From the NCBI GenBank assembly GCA_947179155.2, contig OX359282.1:25961221-26025220 (forward strand): DNA of 64,000 nucleotides, written 5' to 3'. Each line of letters begins with the position of its first letter. The first letter of the stretch is position 1. Shown piece by piece: positions 48,001 through 59,894 of this stretch. The notes below the pieces were generated by a model that was not told the origin of the DNA, did not search any database, and saw nothing but the letters and a program-made list of their open reading frames with translations. This DNA comes from Hedera helix. Its lineage: Eukaryota > Streptophyta > Magnoliopsida > Apiales > Araliaceae. The translations under genes and the position numbers were made by a program.

Positions 48001-49105
48001 AGTAATAACTAAAGATAATTAATTAATTCCTATTTAATCAAGATTAAATAGTAATTAAATAGAGATTGAGTTAATAAAATAATTTGAATTTAATTATACT
48101 TTAATTAAACAATTGTAATAAGTTGTTTAAGGGTTTAATAAGAGTCCAACACTTAAGAAAAATATTTTTAACTTATTAAATTATTAACCTAAATTGATTG
48201 AGGGTCTATAAGGTTAATAAAATTATTTTGACTGATGTAAATTATGTGTTAGTACTTATGTGTGGTAGACAAGTTCCTTAGTGACCGTATAGTTGTACAA
48301 ATACACCGTACTAATTATTAGACCAACTTTGTTAATGTTAGGTCTTTCAAAGCCAGTTAGTTAAAGCTAGGCATTAATTGTAGCTGAGCAGACAGGCAAG
48401 TTTCCTAAACCCTACTCAATTTATATTCGAGCAGGATATATTATTTTATTGTTCAAGTTCCTAACTCAAACTCAAGTTATTATGTTTCAAGCATGCTATG
48501 GTTTAATTCTGTATAATTATTCCACCTCTTTAAATTGTTGATTCGCACATAGTGCATGTTGCATGTGTTCATCAGGTATGAAAGGCTGATCACCTTCATT
48601 ACCATAAGGTTCAGTTAAATTGTTCATGGTCATTATTGACACTCAACATTTATTTATTCAGTCATTCAATTATTGAAATTATGACTCGTACTCTTTCACA
48701 ATTATTATATTGTTGAAAATTCAAAAGCTTATTCTTTCTTTCAATCATGATATATCGTTATCGTATTTAAACTTGCTGAGTAAAGTCGTTGCTCACTCCT
48801 GCTATATCATGATAACAAATTTCAGAATAATACGAATGTCCAAGGAGAGACGGAGACAGAAGCAACAGACAAGATTATAGTGTTATGCATTATAACTAAA
48901 TTGTTATATGATGTAAGTAATTTTGTAAACCTTTTTATGAATCGAAAGGTATATATGTAAGTTAAGGTTAGAAACCTTGGGAAATGTTGTAGAATAAACA
49001 ATTTATGTTTATATATTCCGCATTAGTTATAGAACGTGTATGAAGATGATGTATCGTGACGTACCAAGTCTAGGGTTAAAGAAACCCGGATTTGGGGTCG
49101 TTACA
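44424..49105 (+). mobile_element. large Del/Tekay-type solo LTR (4682 bp) inside E2 integrase
   Basis: Begins TGTAATATCCCGGATATTT and ends CGGATTTGGGGTCGTTACA, with the 5-bp duplication ACAAC (44419-44423, 49106-49110). No primer site, coding region or second LTR inside, so taken as a solo LTR. Its ends follow the TGTAA..CCCG / GGGGTCGTTACA pattern of plant Del LTRs, a different family from E1/E2. Contains (TA)n at 44978-45038, a probable promoter/leader near 45900-46380, paired 'GAACAGYCC' blocks near 46540 and 46720, and an AT palindromic array at 47320-48080. Confidence 0.8.
47320..48080. repeat. AT-rich palindromic repeat array inside the solo LTR
   Basis: About a dozen degenerate units of 55-70 bp built around AATTATTATTTAATT...ATTAAATAATAATTAA. 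Each unit is itself an inverted repeat. Confidence 0.6.
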
Positions 49106-50235
49106 ACAACCACTTGAGGTTCCCGAATGGAAGTGGGAACACATCAATATGGATTTCGTGACGGGTCTTCCCAAAGTTTCTCAAGGCTTAGATGCAATTT
49201 GGGTCATCGTAGATAGATTGACCAAATCCGCTCATTTCTTGCCTATACGAGAAAAATTTTCACTTGAACGTCTTGCCGGTATGTACATAAATGAGATCGT
49301 GAGATTGCATGGCATGCCAGTTTTCATAGTTTCTGATCGAGATCCTAGATTCACTTCACGTTTTTGGATCAGTTTACAAAAAGTTATGGGCACTGAACTA
49401 CGTTTTAGTTCTGCATACTATCCTCAAACGGACGGACAATCGGAAAGGACGATCCAGACCCTCGAAGATCTTTTGAGACTTTGTGTATTAGACTTCAAAG
49501 GAAGTTGGGATAAGTACTTGCCATTGGTGGAATTTTCTTACAACAACAGTTACCAAGCAAGCATAGGCATGGCTCCATTCGAGGCTTTGTATGGAAGAAA
49601 GTGTCGCTCTCCAATATGTTGGAATGAGGTAGGAGAAGCAAAATTGTTGGGACCCGAGTTGGTACGCTTGACAACAGAAAAGATCCAAATAATCCGACAA
49701 CGAATACAGACCGCACAAGAACGACAAAAGAGTTATGCTGATCTTCATCGGAGAGACGAAAGCTTCAACGTCGGAAATCATGTATTCTTACGTGTTTCTC
49801 CATGGAAAGGGGTTACGAGATTCAGAAAGAGAGGAAAGTTCAACCCTCGATTTATTGGCCCATTTGAAATCCTCGATCGAATAGGAACCGTAGCCTACAG
49901 ACTAGCCCTACCACCAAGTATGTCTCGCATCCATAACGTTTTTCACATATCTATGTTACGTAAATATGTGAAGGACCCAAACCACGTCATTGAGTTAGAA
50001 CCAGACGTTATAGCAGAGGATTTAACGTACGAGGAGGTACCTGTCAAGATTTTAGATAAGAAGGAGCAGATCTTACGCTCAAAGGTTATACCTCAAGTCA
50101 AGGTTTTATGGAGGAACCAAGATACTGAGGAAATGACCTGGGAGCTAGAATCTGAGATGAAATCTAAGTATCCTTACCTCTTCGATATGTCAGGTACGTC
50201 AATTTCGGGGACGAAATTTCATAAGGAGGGGAGGT

Positions 50236-53076
50236 TGTAAGACCCCGAATTTTATGAAATACAAAATTTAATTTTTCTTCATATATATATTTTTTGAAAC
50301 AGTAAGTGGTTAAATCGATAAAGTTAAAAGTTAAGGATGTTATCTGCAAATTTTATTTTGTCGGACAATATTCGCTTTGACGGGGAATATTCGTTTGGTC
50401 GGGGAATATTCGTGTCGTACGACGGCGCCGAAATAACAAATTATTGGTGGACCCCACAACGGAATATTTGTCGGATATAGAAAACGATAGAAATAACCTT
50501 TTTAAAAAAAAATAGTCAACATAACTGTTAAAATACCGGTGATAAAAGAATAGTAGCATACGGTAGTTTATGGTATTTTCTGTAACACACGGTATTGCAT
50601 AGTGTCTCATATTATTGGTCTGATAATTGACACCGTAACTGTTACGCATCATTCCATCGATAATTGTCACTGCATAATATTTTATATTATCAATTCAATA
50701 ATTGTTGTCACACAGTATTTTGCATTATTGATTTAATAATTGTCATTACACTGTATTTTATATCATTGAGTCAATAATTGTTGTTGCACTGTTTTTAAAA
50801 TTATTGAACCTAATAATTGTCACAGTAACATATGCACAGTAATTCACATTATTGAATCAATAATTGTCATTACACAGTAACGTATGCTTTCTTTTACATT
50901 ATTGTTATCTCTATTATGATATTATTTAAACAGTTGTATTTCATTAATTAATTGACTTGATATCTAAGAGCTAACTATACTGTATTTATAACAATTAGTC
51001 ATAATAATTGAATTGATAAAGTTATTTGTTTATAATATAAAGTTAGGTGATATGAAATGAATGGTGTAGATTAAAGTGTGAATTATTGTTGAATAATTGA
51101 ATTGATAAAGTTATTTGTTTATAATATAAAGTTAGGTGATATGAAATGAATGGTGTAGATTAAAGTGTGAATTATTGTTGAATAATTGAATTGATTTGTT
51201 TATAATATAAAGTTAGGTGATATGAAATGAATGGTGTAGATTAAAGATAATATAAAATTTGAAATGGATGGTGTAGATTAAAAGATGATCTTTAAATGAA
51301 TGGTTTAGATTAAAAGAATGATAAGATTTTTGGCTATAAATAGAAGCCTTAACTTAAGGATTTTTCATAAACTTCCTTACTTGTTCTTTCTTTCTCTCTC
51401 TAAATACTTCTTGTGAAAGTTCTCTCTAAGTGTGCTTAAGTCATCTTGAGTATTTGTGAAGATCTATAAGTGTACGTGTACTGTTCAAGTTAATCAACCT
51501 CATCTAGTCACGTGTTAAAGTAAGGGATTATCATTATTTGATTCTCGAAAATAATATCGTTTCTTTCTTACTCATATGATGTGCCATTTATTTTCATGTA
51601 TTAATTTGTGGGAATAACCTTACGGCGCGGAATACCGCCTGTTGGTGAATAACCTTTCGTATTCATTCATTATTACTCTCTGAGAATAACCTTACGGCGC
51701 GGAATACCCCATGTTGGTGAATAACCTTTCGTATTCATTCATTATTACTCTCTGAGAATAACCTTACGGCGCGGATTATCGCCTGTTTGGTGAATAACTC
51801 TTTGTACTCAAATTCTATTAAAGTGTGGGAATAACTTATGGCGCGGATTACCGCCTGTTGGTGAATAACCCTTTGTATTAATTTCCTTCACCTTTTGTTA
51901 ATCAAACCTGTTACGGTAAGGGTTATTATTTTCTTTCATACTCCTAAATCGAAATTTATTATGGAACTATTGCTTCTATAATTCCTGAAAATATTATATG
52001 TTCCATAATAGATGAACTTCATTATTTCAACTGAACCTTCCTATTTACGTGAACCTTTCTATTGAACTGTAACCGTTATTCTGAACTGTGGATCTTGAAT
52101 ATTATTTTTAAATTTTACTCCACATCATGTTGACAATTTGGACATTATTTGAATCTGCATAAAGTAAACTTCTGATACTTATTGTTTATCTTGTTTCTTC
52201 TGTTCATCATTTGTATCACTGTTATTTGTACTAATCATCAAGAATCAAGCTGTTGTGAATATCTGTGGTCGGGGGCACAGATGTGATATATTTGTTGAAC
52301 AGATGATAGGTTAAAGGCGATATAATAGGTTAAAGGCGATACATCTGTTCGGTGTCTTTTATGGCACGTGGTGAATGTTCTCTTTGGCCCGTAGTGCAAA
52401 GATGAACTGTTGTTTGGTATGATTATGACCAAAGGCTGAATCTGGTATAATCATGACCGTTGGTGTTATATTGAATGTCTTTGCCCGTAGTGCAAAGATG
52501 AACTGTTGATTTGCATGATTATGATCAGGAACTGTGAATTTCTATTATCATGACTAATGGTATTTCAAATGATAAAAGTTGATGATGTTTTTCCTAAAAA
52601 GAGAACCGAGTGGACATTATAGTCTGCATTATTCTTCTAAAAGATTGCTCATTCCGCTGCTATTATTGATCTGAACATTGTTCAAGAATTTAACTGCAGT
52701 TTTTGATATAAACCTTGTAGTCTATTGTATTCTATCAAGAACTCAACTGTTGAAGGCTAATGATAATTTATTCGTCATTATCTTAGTAATGATATTTCTT
52801 ACTGGGCTATTTGAGCTCACCCTTTCTTTTGTTCCATTATTTTTCAACAAGAGATGAAAACATAACAGGGTCTAGCCGGGGGATGGAGTGAGGGTCCGAG
52901 GAATAGTTATCATAGTCTTCACGTTTTGTAAAATAGTGTGGCAATAATAGTGAAGACTTAGTTGTGTATTATTATACACTGTATTGTTGTACGTTGTGCT
53001 TTGTTGTAATACTTTTGTTGTAGTCTTTTGACGACTCAAGTTTGAGCTGTGTGGGCCCAGATTTGGGGGCGTCACA
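50236..53076 (+). repeat. E2 3' LTR (2841 bp)
   Basis: Near-identical to the 5' LTR with one extra ~93-bp unit (GTTAGGTGATATGAAATGAA repeat, about 51030-51240), which explains the 93-bp length difference. The pol stop codon TAA (50238-50240) lies within its first five bases. Confidence 0.92.
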
Positions 53077-53551
53077 TTTTTAATGTTAAAATGTTTGATA
53101 TAATATTATTTTCAACAATAAGGACATGATCATTTTCATTCAAATATCAAATTGTTGTTTAAATGTACAAACATAAGCAAAGGCTGTAAAATGGTATTTA
53201 CCCGACTATCCAATTTCAATTCATAGAGAAAGAAAAAAACATATAAGATTCGTTTAATCAGAATATGGAGCAGGAGTTCAATTTTTTTTTTCTAGTGTTC
53301 CAATCATAATTAAACATTTATTAACGAATATTTCCCAAGATATTTAATATTGAATTTTTTTTTTAATATTTCGGTTCGGTCAATTTCGGTGATTTTAACA
53401 TTTAAACCGAAATTTACCACTATATTTTTGGTTTGTTTTTTATTTATTTATTTTTGGTTCATTAATTATATATTTTTTAATTTAATTTGACTCGATTTAA
53501 TTCCACTCGACCGATTATTCAGTTATTTTTATTTTTTTTTGTTCACCCCGA

Positions 53552-53690
53552 TATGGCTCTGTAGGTGATCATTAAATATCGTCTTCAAAATGTCCTTAAC
53601 CCACATCCCTCTCTGATTATGTATGGAGAACGCATAATGGAAACTAAGAATGAGATGTCTGAATGTTGTACTATCTTCGTCATTGTAGCT
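53552..53690 (-). pseudogene. Tat-type pol fragment: RT fingers/palm start (part 1)
   Basis: Minus strand reads HLILSFHYAFSIHNQ, matching the LLSFMDAFSGYNQ-type RT block with the catalytic D changed, then after a frame shift the segment before PFGL. The sense carries on at 38347 once the hAT-like insertion is removed. Upstream of 53690 nothing more is recognisable. Confidence 0.65.
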
Positions 53691-55268
53691 TCTATTTATT
53701 TTAGGCCACCAGGTTTCACATCAATCAGAGTACAATTTTGTTTTTGTTTTTTTGTTATTAGTTTCTGTATGTTTTTTACTAGTAAGAAATTCAATAACTT
53801 AAAGTCTTGATCTGTCATGTTAATTATTGTTTTGCCTCTATAAATCAGTATACAAGCAGGAAGGTGTATGAGGAATTTTTTTAATGCTTTATTAATATTA
53901 GATATCTTTATAGTTGTGGGCCTTGTGGCAGCTGACAAATAATACACAAATATAATAATACTTCCGTACGTTTAAATTATAAAATAATATTAATTTTTAA
54001 AAATAAATTTAAATTATTTTTAAATTTAAATTTAAAATTATTCACTAATAATTACAAAATAATAAATTTTATAATTAATAATATTTTAAAATAATTTACG
54101 ATTTTATCATTTTATATTTCAGTAAGTAAAAATATAAGAATTTATGTTAATTTCAAATTTAAATTATCTCAAATTAATTTTAAAAACTCAATAATACCTT
54201 TATAGCTTGAAACAAAGAAAGTAAATAAATGGTTTTTGTCTATCAAATTAAAATTTTCCGTAAAAACTAAAAACGACCCCTCAAAAGAATCTCCACTCCC
54301 AAAACACACACACACACACACTCACATATATATATATATCCTCTAATATATATTTTTTCAATAGTCAACTCTTGATCATCTTCTTTTGTTTCACAACTAT
54401 GAGAATCTGATAATTAAAATTAGGTCAAACAGGATCAAAATGATGCGGTTTAAGCAAAGAAAAACTATAGAATATAATTTTTTTCCTATTATATTAGCAC
54501 GTTGCGCCATTTCTAATATTCCCTCCCCCTTTTACGGAAAAATATAGTCAATTATTTGATCCGCAAGCTATATGCAATTTTTATACTGCACAAATGGGAT
54601 TCGTGGATTTATTATCTAATACTTTCCCCTTTTCAAAATATAAAAATAACTTACTAAAAAATGTAAGTTAGTGAGAGTTTATTATTAATGTATCTCTAAT
54701 ATGAGAATATCAAACCTTAATTATTGCCACTAAATATTGTGTTACTAAATGTAGTATTTAGCAAATTAATACTGTATTTGTTTCAACAGCAAATTTAAAA
54801 AGGATCCCATTTTGTTTTTTTTAAATTATTTTATGAAATAAATCATAAAATTCAAAATCGATATGAATTCATTTAATTCTAATTAATATAATCGCTATAA
54901 TGCGAATTTTAATTAGTATAGATCTAAGTGTATATTTAAGTGAGTATATCTAAGAAGTACTACTAATTAAAATTTGACAAAAAAAAGAGGTGATCATGGA
55001 CATCACATATAACTGCATGAATTATTACACAAAAACAATATCGTTTTGTATAATTGAATATATAAAAATTCACTCATTCTCATATTATGTTCAAAAGGGT
55101 ATTTTGTAATTTAACAAAAACAGTGTTATTATAGGGACAACTCAGTAAAAACGTGAGATATCTATCACCTCCCCGGCTCTCTTAAAATATTTGTTACTTT
55201 CAAATTAAAAATTAAAAATTTTGAGATTATCTTTAAAAATTCAAAATAAAAACTCATTTTATATATTA
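53691..55268. other. AT-rich intergenic DNA
   Basis: No gene recognised. Includes (CA)n and (TA)n patches at 54305-54340 and GACAAATTCTTATATTTT-type AT-rich sequence. Small ORFs show no family. Confidence 0.5.
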
Positions 55269-55410
55269 ACATGGTGGGAGTAGTATCTTAAACAATCACT
55301 GAACTTGGAAAGTACACAATCCATATATATATATAATGAATATAAAAATAGCAAATGGATTGTCTACTTTCCAAGTTTAGTGATTGTTTAAGATACTACT
55401 CCCACCATGT
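55269..55410. mobile_element. near-perfect hairpin MITE (Stowaway-like), 142 bp
   Basis: Left arm ACATGGTGGGAGTAGTATCT... and right arm pair over 56 bp with two mismatches, separated by a ~30-bp AT loop. Flanked by TA on both sides (55267-55268 and 55411-55412), as for Tc1/mariner-derived Stowaway elements. It lies about 110 bp upstream of the TATA box of the eight-cysteine gene. The tight pairing suggests a recent insertion and a potential small-RNA source. Confidence 0.75.
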
Positions 55411-55518
55411 TACTATATATATATATATTCAAGGGCCATTTTTAATTATATAGTATCCCATTAATTAATAAACATGACGTGAAACAAACTCGACCAACTC
55501 ACAATTAATTTGATCGAT

Positions 55519-55526
55519 TATAAAAG
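55519..55526 (+). promoter_or_regulatory. TATA box of the eight-cysteine gene
   Basis: TATAAAAG, 45 bp before the ATG at 55571, followed by a pyrimidine-rich start region (GTTCTCTCCATCATC). Confidence 0.6.
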
Positions 55527-55570
55527 CCAATAGTTCTCTCCATCATCAAACTAAAACTTCTGATATTCAG

Positions 55571-55910
55571 ATGGATATCAAAAATTACTATAAAAGTACT
55601 AGTTTTCCATTGATTTTTTTCTCTCTTTGTGTCTCTCAATCTTTTGTTCTACTTTACCCATGGTGAAAAGCCGTTTTGCCCTATACAAAGCCATGCCCTA
55701 AAATCCAAATGCGGCCGATATATTAAGAACGGCGGCGTGGGAGTCTCCGGTGACTGCTGCGAGCTTCTCCGAGCCGCCGACGAAGTCGATGCTGGTATTG
55801 TTTATTGTCTTTGCCATGGTGCTGATTTGCACAAACCTCTTACTGCCTTTAAAATAGTTGAGGCTTGCAACCTCTATAGCGACTACGATGTCAATTTGAC
55901 TTGCAAGTAA
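55571..55910 (+). pseudogene. small secreted eight-cysteine (lipid-transfer-like) protein, frameshifted
   Basis: The mature part (frame of 55629-55910, TAA stop) has the full eight-cysteine order C-x10-C-x14-CC-x15-CxC-x17-C-x11-C, as in the nsLTP/2S-albumin (prolamin-superfamily) fold with four disulfides. An ATG at 55571, 45 bp after a TATA box, starts a hydrophobic signal-like N-terminus (FPLIFF) in another frame, which stops at 55664. A T7 run (55614-55620) lies between: one T fewer would join the two parts into a plausible secreted protein of about 112 residues. So this is either a recent pseudogene or a sequencing homopolymer error. Family is known for extracellular lipid binding; no specific role can be given. 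The nominal GTG start at 55629 is not credible. Confidence 0.65.
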
Positions 55911-58554
55911 ACTAAGTTTGTCAGGTGCAAGGCTTAAAATTGAGTTGTCAAAGGTAAGTTTAGGTAATATTCTGTGTATAAGAAACTGTAAACAAACCCT
56001 GCCATCCGATGTATCGAATATATATATATATATAATAAATCTTATTAATAATTTAAATGATCGGATCGGACTTACATGCTAATTCTCTTTATTTATGCAC
56101 AAATATTTGTACATTGTGGAGATAGAACTACGTCCTCTTGAAAAGTAAAGATCATACTCCTATAATCCTACTGATTATGTTAGTTATTTGTGTTAATGTG
56201 ACATACATGTATGGATTGCAAATCATTTGTGTTAATGTGAAATTGCATGTCAAGTTATTCTGTTTTCTATTTGACTTCGATAATATTCTATATTATTTCT
56301 TTTATATATTCATTTTTTAGTCCGTATTTGAATTATAAATATATTTTACTTTTAGACAATTATAAGTCGCACAAAATTTTCAATATTTTATTATTTATTT
56401 AGTATTATAAGTAAATTGAGTATTATCATGTACTATTATAAACAAAATCACGATATTTATTTCACCCAGATTAGATCTCTCTACCAGTGTTCAATTGTCG
56501 ATTTGGCTTGCAACTAAATACCAAATTGCAAGAATAATTGAAATTGTAAACATATTTGTAATTTCATAAAATTAATTTTAGTTATAAATAGGAACTCAAT
56601 TTCTAGTTATGAGGTTTGAAATTGAGTTGTCAAACTTTAAGTACTTCGTAAAAAAGATAATAGTAGGAGTTTTAATTTAATTTTTTTATATCTCAAATAT
56701 GTCTCAATGATGTTACATATGCTATGATCAATCATCAAAAATGTACTTTATCTAGTATTTTGATACCCCTATATCATTTGAGACAAAAAATTTAAAATTT
56801 TTAGCAGTAAAAGTATTAAATTAATATAAATAAGTTAAGATAGTTCAATTACATGAAACATAAACATAAGCAAACATAACCTCGGATAAATTAAGTACTA
56901 TCATTAACCACACTATTATATTTTTTGAACGTACCTAATGTTTGAGTTATGTTTGAAAAAAAAATAAAAAATAAAAATTATTATCTTAGAAATATGTCAA
57001 CTTTATTTACTATAAGATTATGCTATTATTAATGAAGACACCAAGCTATACTCTTACGAATACAAATTTAATAGTAAGAAAATTATTCAAAATTATTATG
57101 TCTACATGTGTAGAATACAATCCCATCTTATTAGTAAAAAGGCAACACAGAATTAGATCTTTCCTTTTTCAGGGGAGGGAGTATATTCTTGAAGGAATAA
57201 AATCAATAATCTTAATATTTGATATCCATCCATTATTGTATGCACAGTAGGGTGGACTGGTTTGAGCCTGACAGATTTTGACCGTTGACCAGATTAGGTC
57301 AGACATTGACTTTTGGATTTGCGGACTAGGTCAGATCAGGCTTCTCAACAAAACTATGGACTGTTAAGGCCTGCTGACCGGGCCAGACGGGACTTTACAT
57401 GATTTATCCGATTCTTGGTCCTTATTAAAAAAAATACTTCCAGTAAACTATATAAGAATAGAATAACAAATATTCTATTATCAATTTTAATGCCACTAAT
57501 TTTTTTTTCCTTATAGTATAGTATATGTGTATTGAATGTATTCCATCCAAGTGGACCTTTAGCAGATCGACCTGGGCCTGCGAGTCAGGTCAGACCAAAC
57601 TTTTACGTCTAAATAACAGTTTGTTGAAGACCTACAGGCCGAGTCAAGCCAACTTACGGGACGTATGCTTTTTGTGCATGTCTAATCCATTATAACCTAT
57701 AAGCCGTCAATTCCACATTTCCACTCAATTGTAATTTAAGTTCACGTTTACAAAATGATATATTTTATCACGAATAAGTATAAATACACAACAGTCAAAT
57801 ATTATATCAAATACTATATTTATTTACACTATTAAAAAGTAAGATATGACATTAAAATTCGTACTATATTCCACTTTTTAATAATATAAATTAATATAAT
57901 ATTTAATTATTGTGTGTTTAGACTTGTTCCTTTTATCACGATCCTTTTACTAGGAGGCACAGGACCCCACTGTGGTCCAAACTAGGCACATACGTACCGA
58001 CCAATTATTTTGGACCAAAGTATAATATTAATATGTTCTTAGCTTTTGAATGTAAAATAAAATTAACTTATTAATAAAGATGAATACTTTTTAAAATATA
58101 GAAACATCTTAGACTTTGTTCTCCATGGTGTTTTTTCTTTAAGGGGAGTACCTGTATATTAAAAAAAAATGATCAATTTTATAATAAAATTTAAATTAAC
58201 TTTTTATGCGTATTAAAAAAAATGATAAAATTGTACATTTATCCTCTTTCTTAATGTTTCTGAGTTTGGATTCTATAATTTTTAAGAAACAGAGTTAATA
58301 TAGCGTGTAGGATTGACAAAGGCACCTCTAAAATTAATTCTTGCCTCGCACGAATTACAAGCTTATGTCTAATTACAAACGACTAAACTATACCTCACGT
58401 TATGGAGTTTAAAATATATCTTAGAACAAACATATTTTTACTATTGAATCTATTCAAAAAATTATGTAATTATGTACCATTCTTAAGATTAACTAAATCA
58501 AACTCGGGGGAAACATGATGCCAACAAAATATCAATGCGTAGAGGAATTTTAAC
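55911..58554. other. AT-rich intergenic DNA with a GGTCAG-rich repeat
   Basis: No gene recognised. 57245-57690 is a GC-richer stretch of GACCTG/GGTCAGA/GGCCTG words, starting GTAGGGTGGACTGGTTTGAGCC and ending TTTTTGTGCATGTCTAATCC, likely another degenerate hAT-type non-autonomous element. The rest is low-complexity AT DNA. Confidence 0.45.
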
Positions 58555-59894
58555 CATTTTATAAGGTACTTCATTTATTCTTTTTTTTTTTTTTTTTGAA
58601 ACTACCCTCACTTTATAAATGTGTATAACATAAATTTGAGGAAAGTAAAATGGGAATGGATTCTTTGTTTTTGTGAATATATTATGGTATTGAGTTTATT
58701 TATCAACAACAAATTACTTCATTCGTTGTAAATTATAAGATTATTATTGATTTTTAAATAGATGTATGATAAAATTGACTTTTATTCTACTGTAATTGTC
58801 GTGTTTTGTGCGTTAAGCCATTGAATATTTAATTTTTGTAATTGGCTCATCGTACTAATTAAAAAAATTTAATTAGGTTCTTCTATTAAATTAATTAGAC
58901 GGAAGTTATTTTTATTTCTGACGTGATATTTTTTTTATTAATTCATAAATGTCGTGAAAAAATAACGTTGCTTATGCAGTTTTTTTTTATTTTGAAAATA
59001 ACATGATTTTTTTTATTATTATGTTATTAATTTAAAATAAAATATATAAAACTAAAATTATTTAAAAGAATTTAAAACAAAATAATAAAAATTCAAAAAT
59101 TAAAAAAAAATAAAATTAAAAATACAAATAAATTAAAAAATTTATAATAAAAGAATTTAAAATAAAATAATAATTTTCAAAAATATAAAACTAAAAAATG
59201 CTTTACCTTCAACTCAGCACACCAATTCGCCTGAAAAACACTTCTACTTCTTCGACCCCACCTCAGATCTCATCTCTCTCTCTTCATTTTTTTACTTATC
59301 AAGTGTGCAGAAGGAACGAAAAATCTAGATGGCAAAGAAGCCAAACACACCCTATAGGAAATTCAGATCTCGTTAATTGAATTTCGTAAGATCAGTTTTC
59401 TTTAGATCGACAATAGCGACCCTCTAGAAATTTAAGTTCTTAACCACCCAGGGCGCCGCAGCGGGAAGCCCAACACGGAGCCCAAATCTGTGATAGCTCA
59501 AATTAATTAGTCTTTGAGGAAGGAATTGGTCGGCGTAAAGAGCAAGCTCAAGGATTTGCATCCAAAAAGTATTCTCTTTCGTATTCAATATTAAATTAAT
59601 AGAAACCCACCCACCCTTCCGCGCGCCCCCCCCCCCCCTCCCCGCCCCCGCCTCTGCCTCCGCCTGGGTGTTCATTTGGTATATATCGAATCGAATTGGT
59701 ATCGAAATTATCTAAATTTTCATACCAAAATCGGAATGAGTTGGACCGGTTTAATATATCAATTTAATTCTGATTTTATGAAAAGTAATAATAATAATAA
59801 TAATTATTATTATTTTTAATAATAATAATAATAAATTTGGTACAACTAGTACATACTGAACATAAAAGTGACGAACCGATACCGAATCGGTCTA
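58555..59894. repeat. 1.3-kb tandem duplication, unit 1
   Basis: Direct repeat with unit 2 (59895-61213), highly similar throughout. The junction at 59894 falls inside a hAT-like element, so unit 1 ends with a truncated copy of it (59666-59894). Breakpoints share TTTTATA. Contains a C-rich patch (59625-59665) and a 60-codon plus-strand ORF (59198-59380) preserved in both units. Confidence 0.8.

Larger units (their letters stand above)
43898..50240 (+). pseudogene. E2 RNase H end, integrase and chromodomain, split by a solo LTR
   Basis: 43898-44423 encodes KANVVADALSRKSY and the integrase zinc region (MEAHN, AIHPGGTKMYRDLRH), with a second stop TGG to TAG at 44324-44326 just before the CLTCQ cysteines. 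Interrupted at 44424 by a 4.7-kb solo LTR with ACAAC duplicated, and resumes at 49111 with LEVPEWKWEHINMDFVTGLP, core motifs VDRLTKSAHFLP, VSDRDPRFTS and SERTIQTLEDLLR, and the chromodomain VKVLWRNQDTEEMTWELE. Stop at 50238 within the 3' LTR. Apart from the interruptions it closely matches E1. Confidence 0.85.
38544..53076 (+). mobile_element. Tekay/Del-type retrotransposon E2 (same family as E1), 9.85 kb without its own insertion
   Basis: 5-bp duplication TTTTT (38539-38543, 53077-53081; weak because homopolymeric). LTRs 38544-41291 and 50236-53076, primer site 41294-41305, purine tract about 50222-50234. Plus-strand order: ORF1 41491-42111, protease-RT-RNase H 42090-43897, RNase H end and integrase 43898-44423 and 49111-50240. 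A 4.7-kb solo LTR splits integrase at 44424. It retains the RT domain that E1 lost, but two stops (43895, 44324) and the insertion disable it. Confidence 0.92.
38348..53551. mobile_element. hAT-like non-autonomous element (about 0.67 kb) interrupted by E2
   Basis: Ends TAGGGGTGCACAA (38348) and TTGTTCACCCCGA (53551) are imperfect 13-bp inverted repeats. Flanking 8-bp sites TATGGTTT (38340-38347) and TATGGCTC (53552-53559) match at six of eight, both differences being transitions. Own sequence is 38348-38543 and 53082-53551: CGGTTATTGATTTATTCGG and CGGTTCGGTCAATTTCGG words, typical of hAT-derived MITEs. No transposase. Confidence 0.7.

Noticed and set aside
59424..59675. 83-codon minus-strand ORF with Gly/Ala-rich start
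   Set aside because: The start comes from the C-rich tract and the frame is not open in duplication unit 2.
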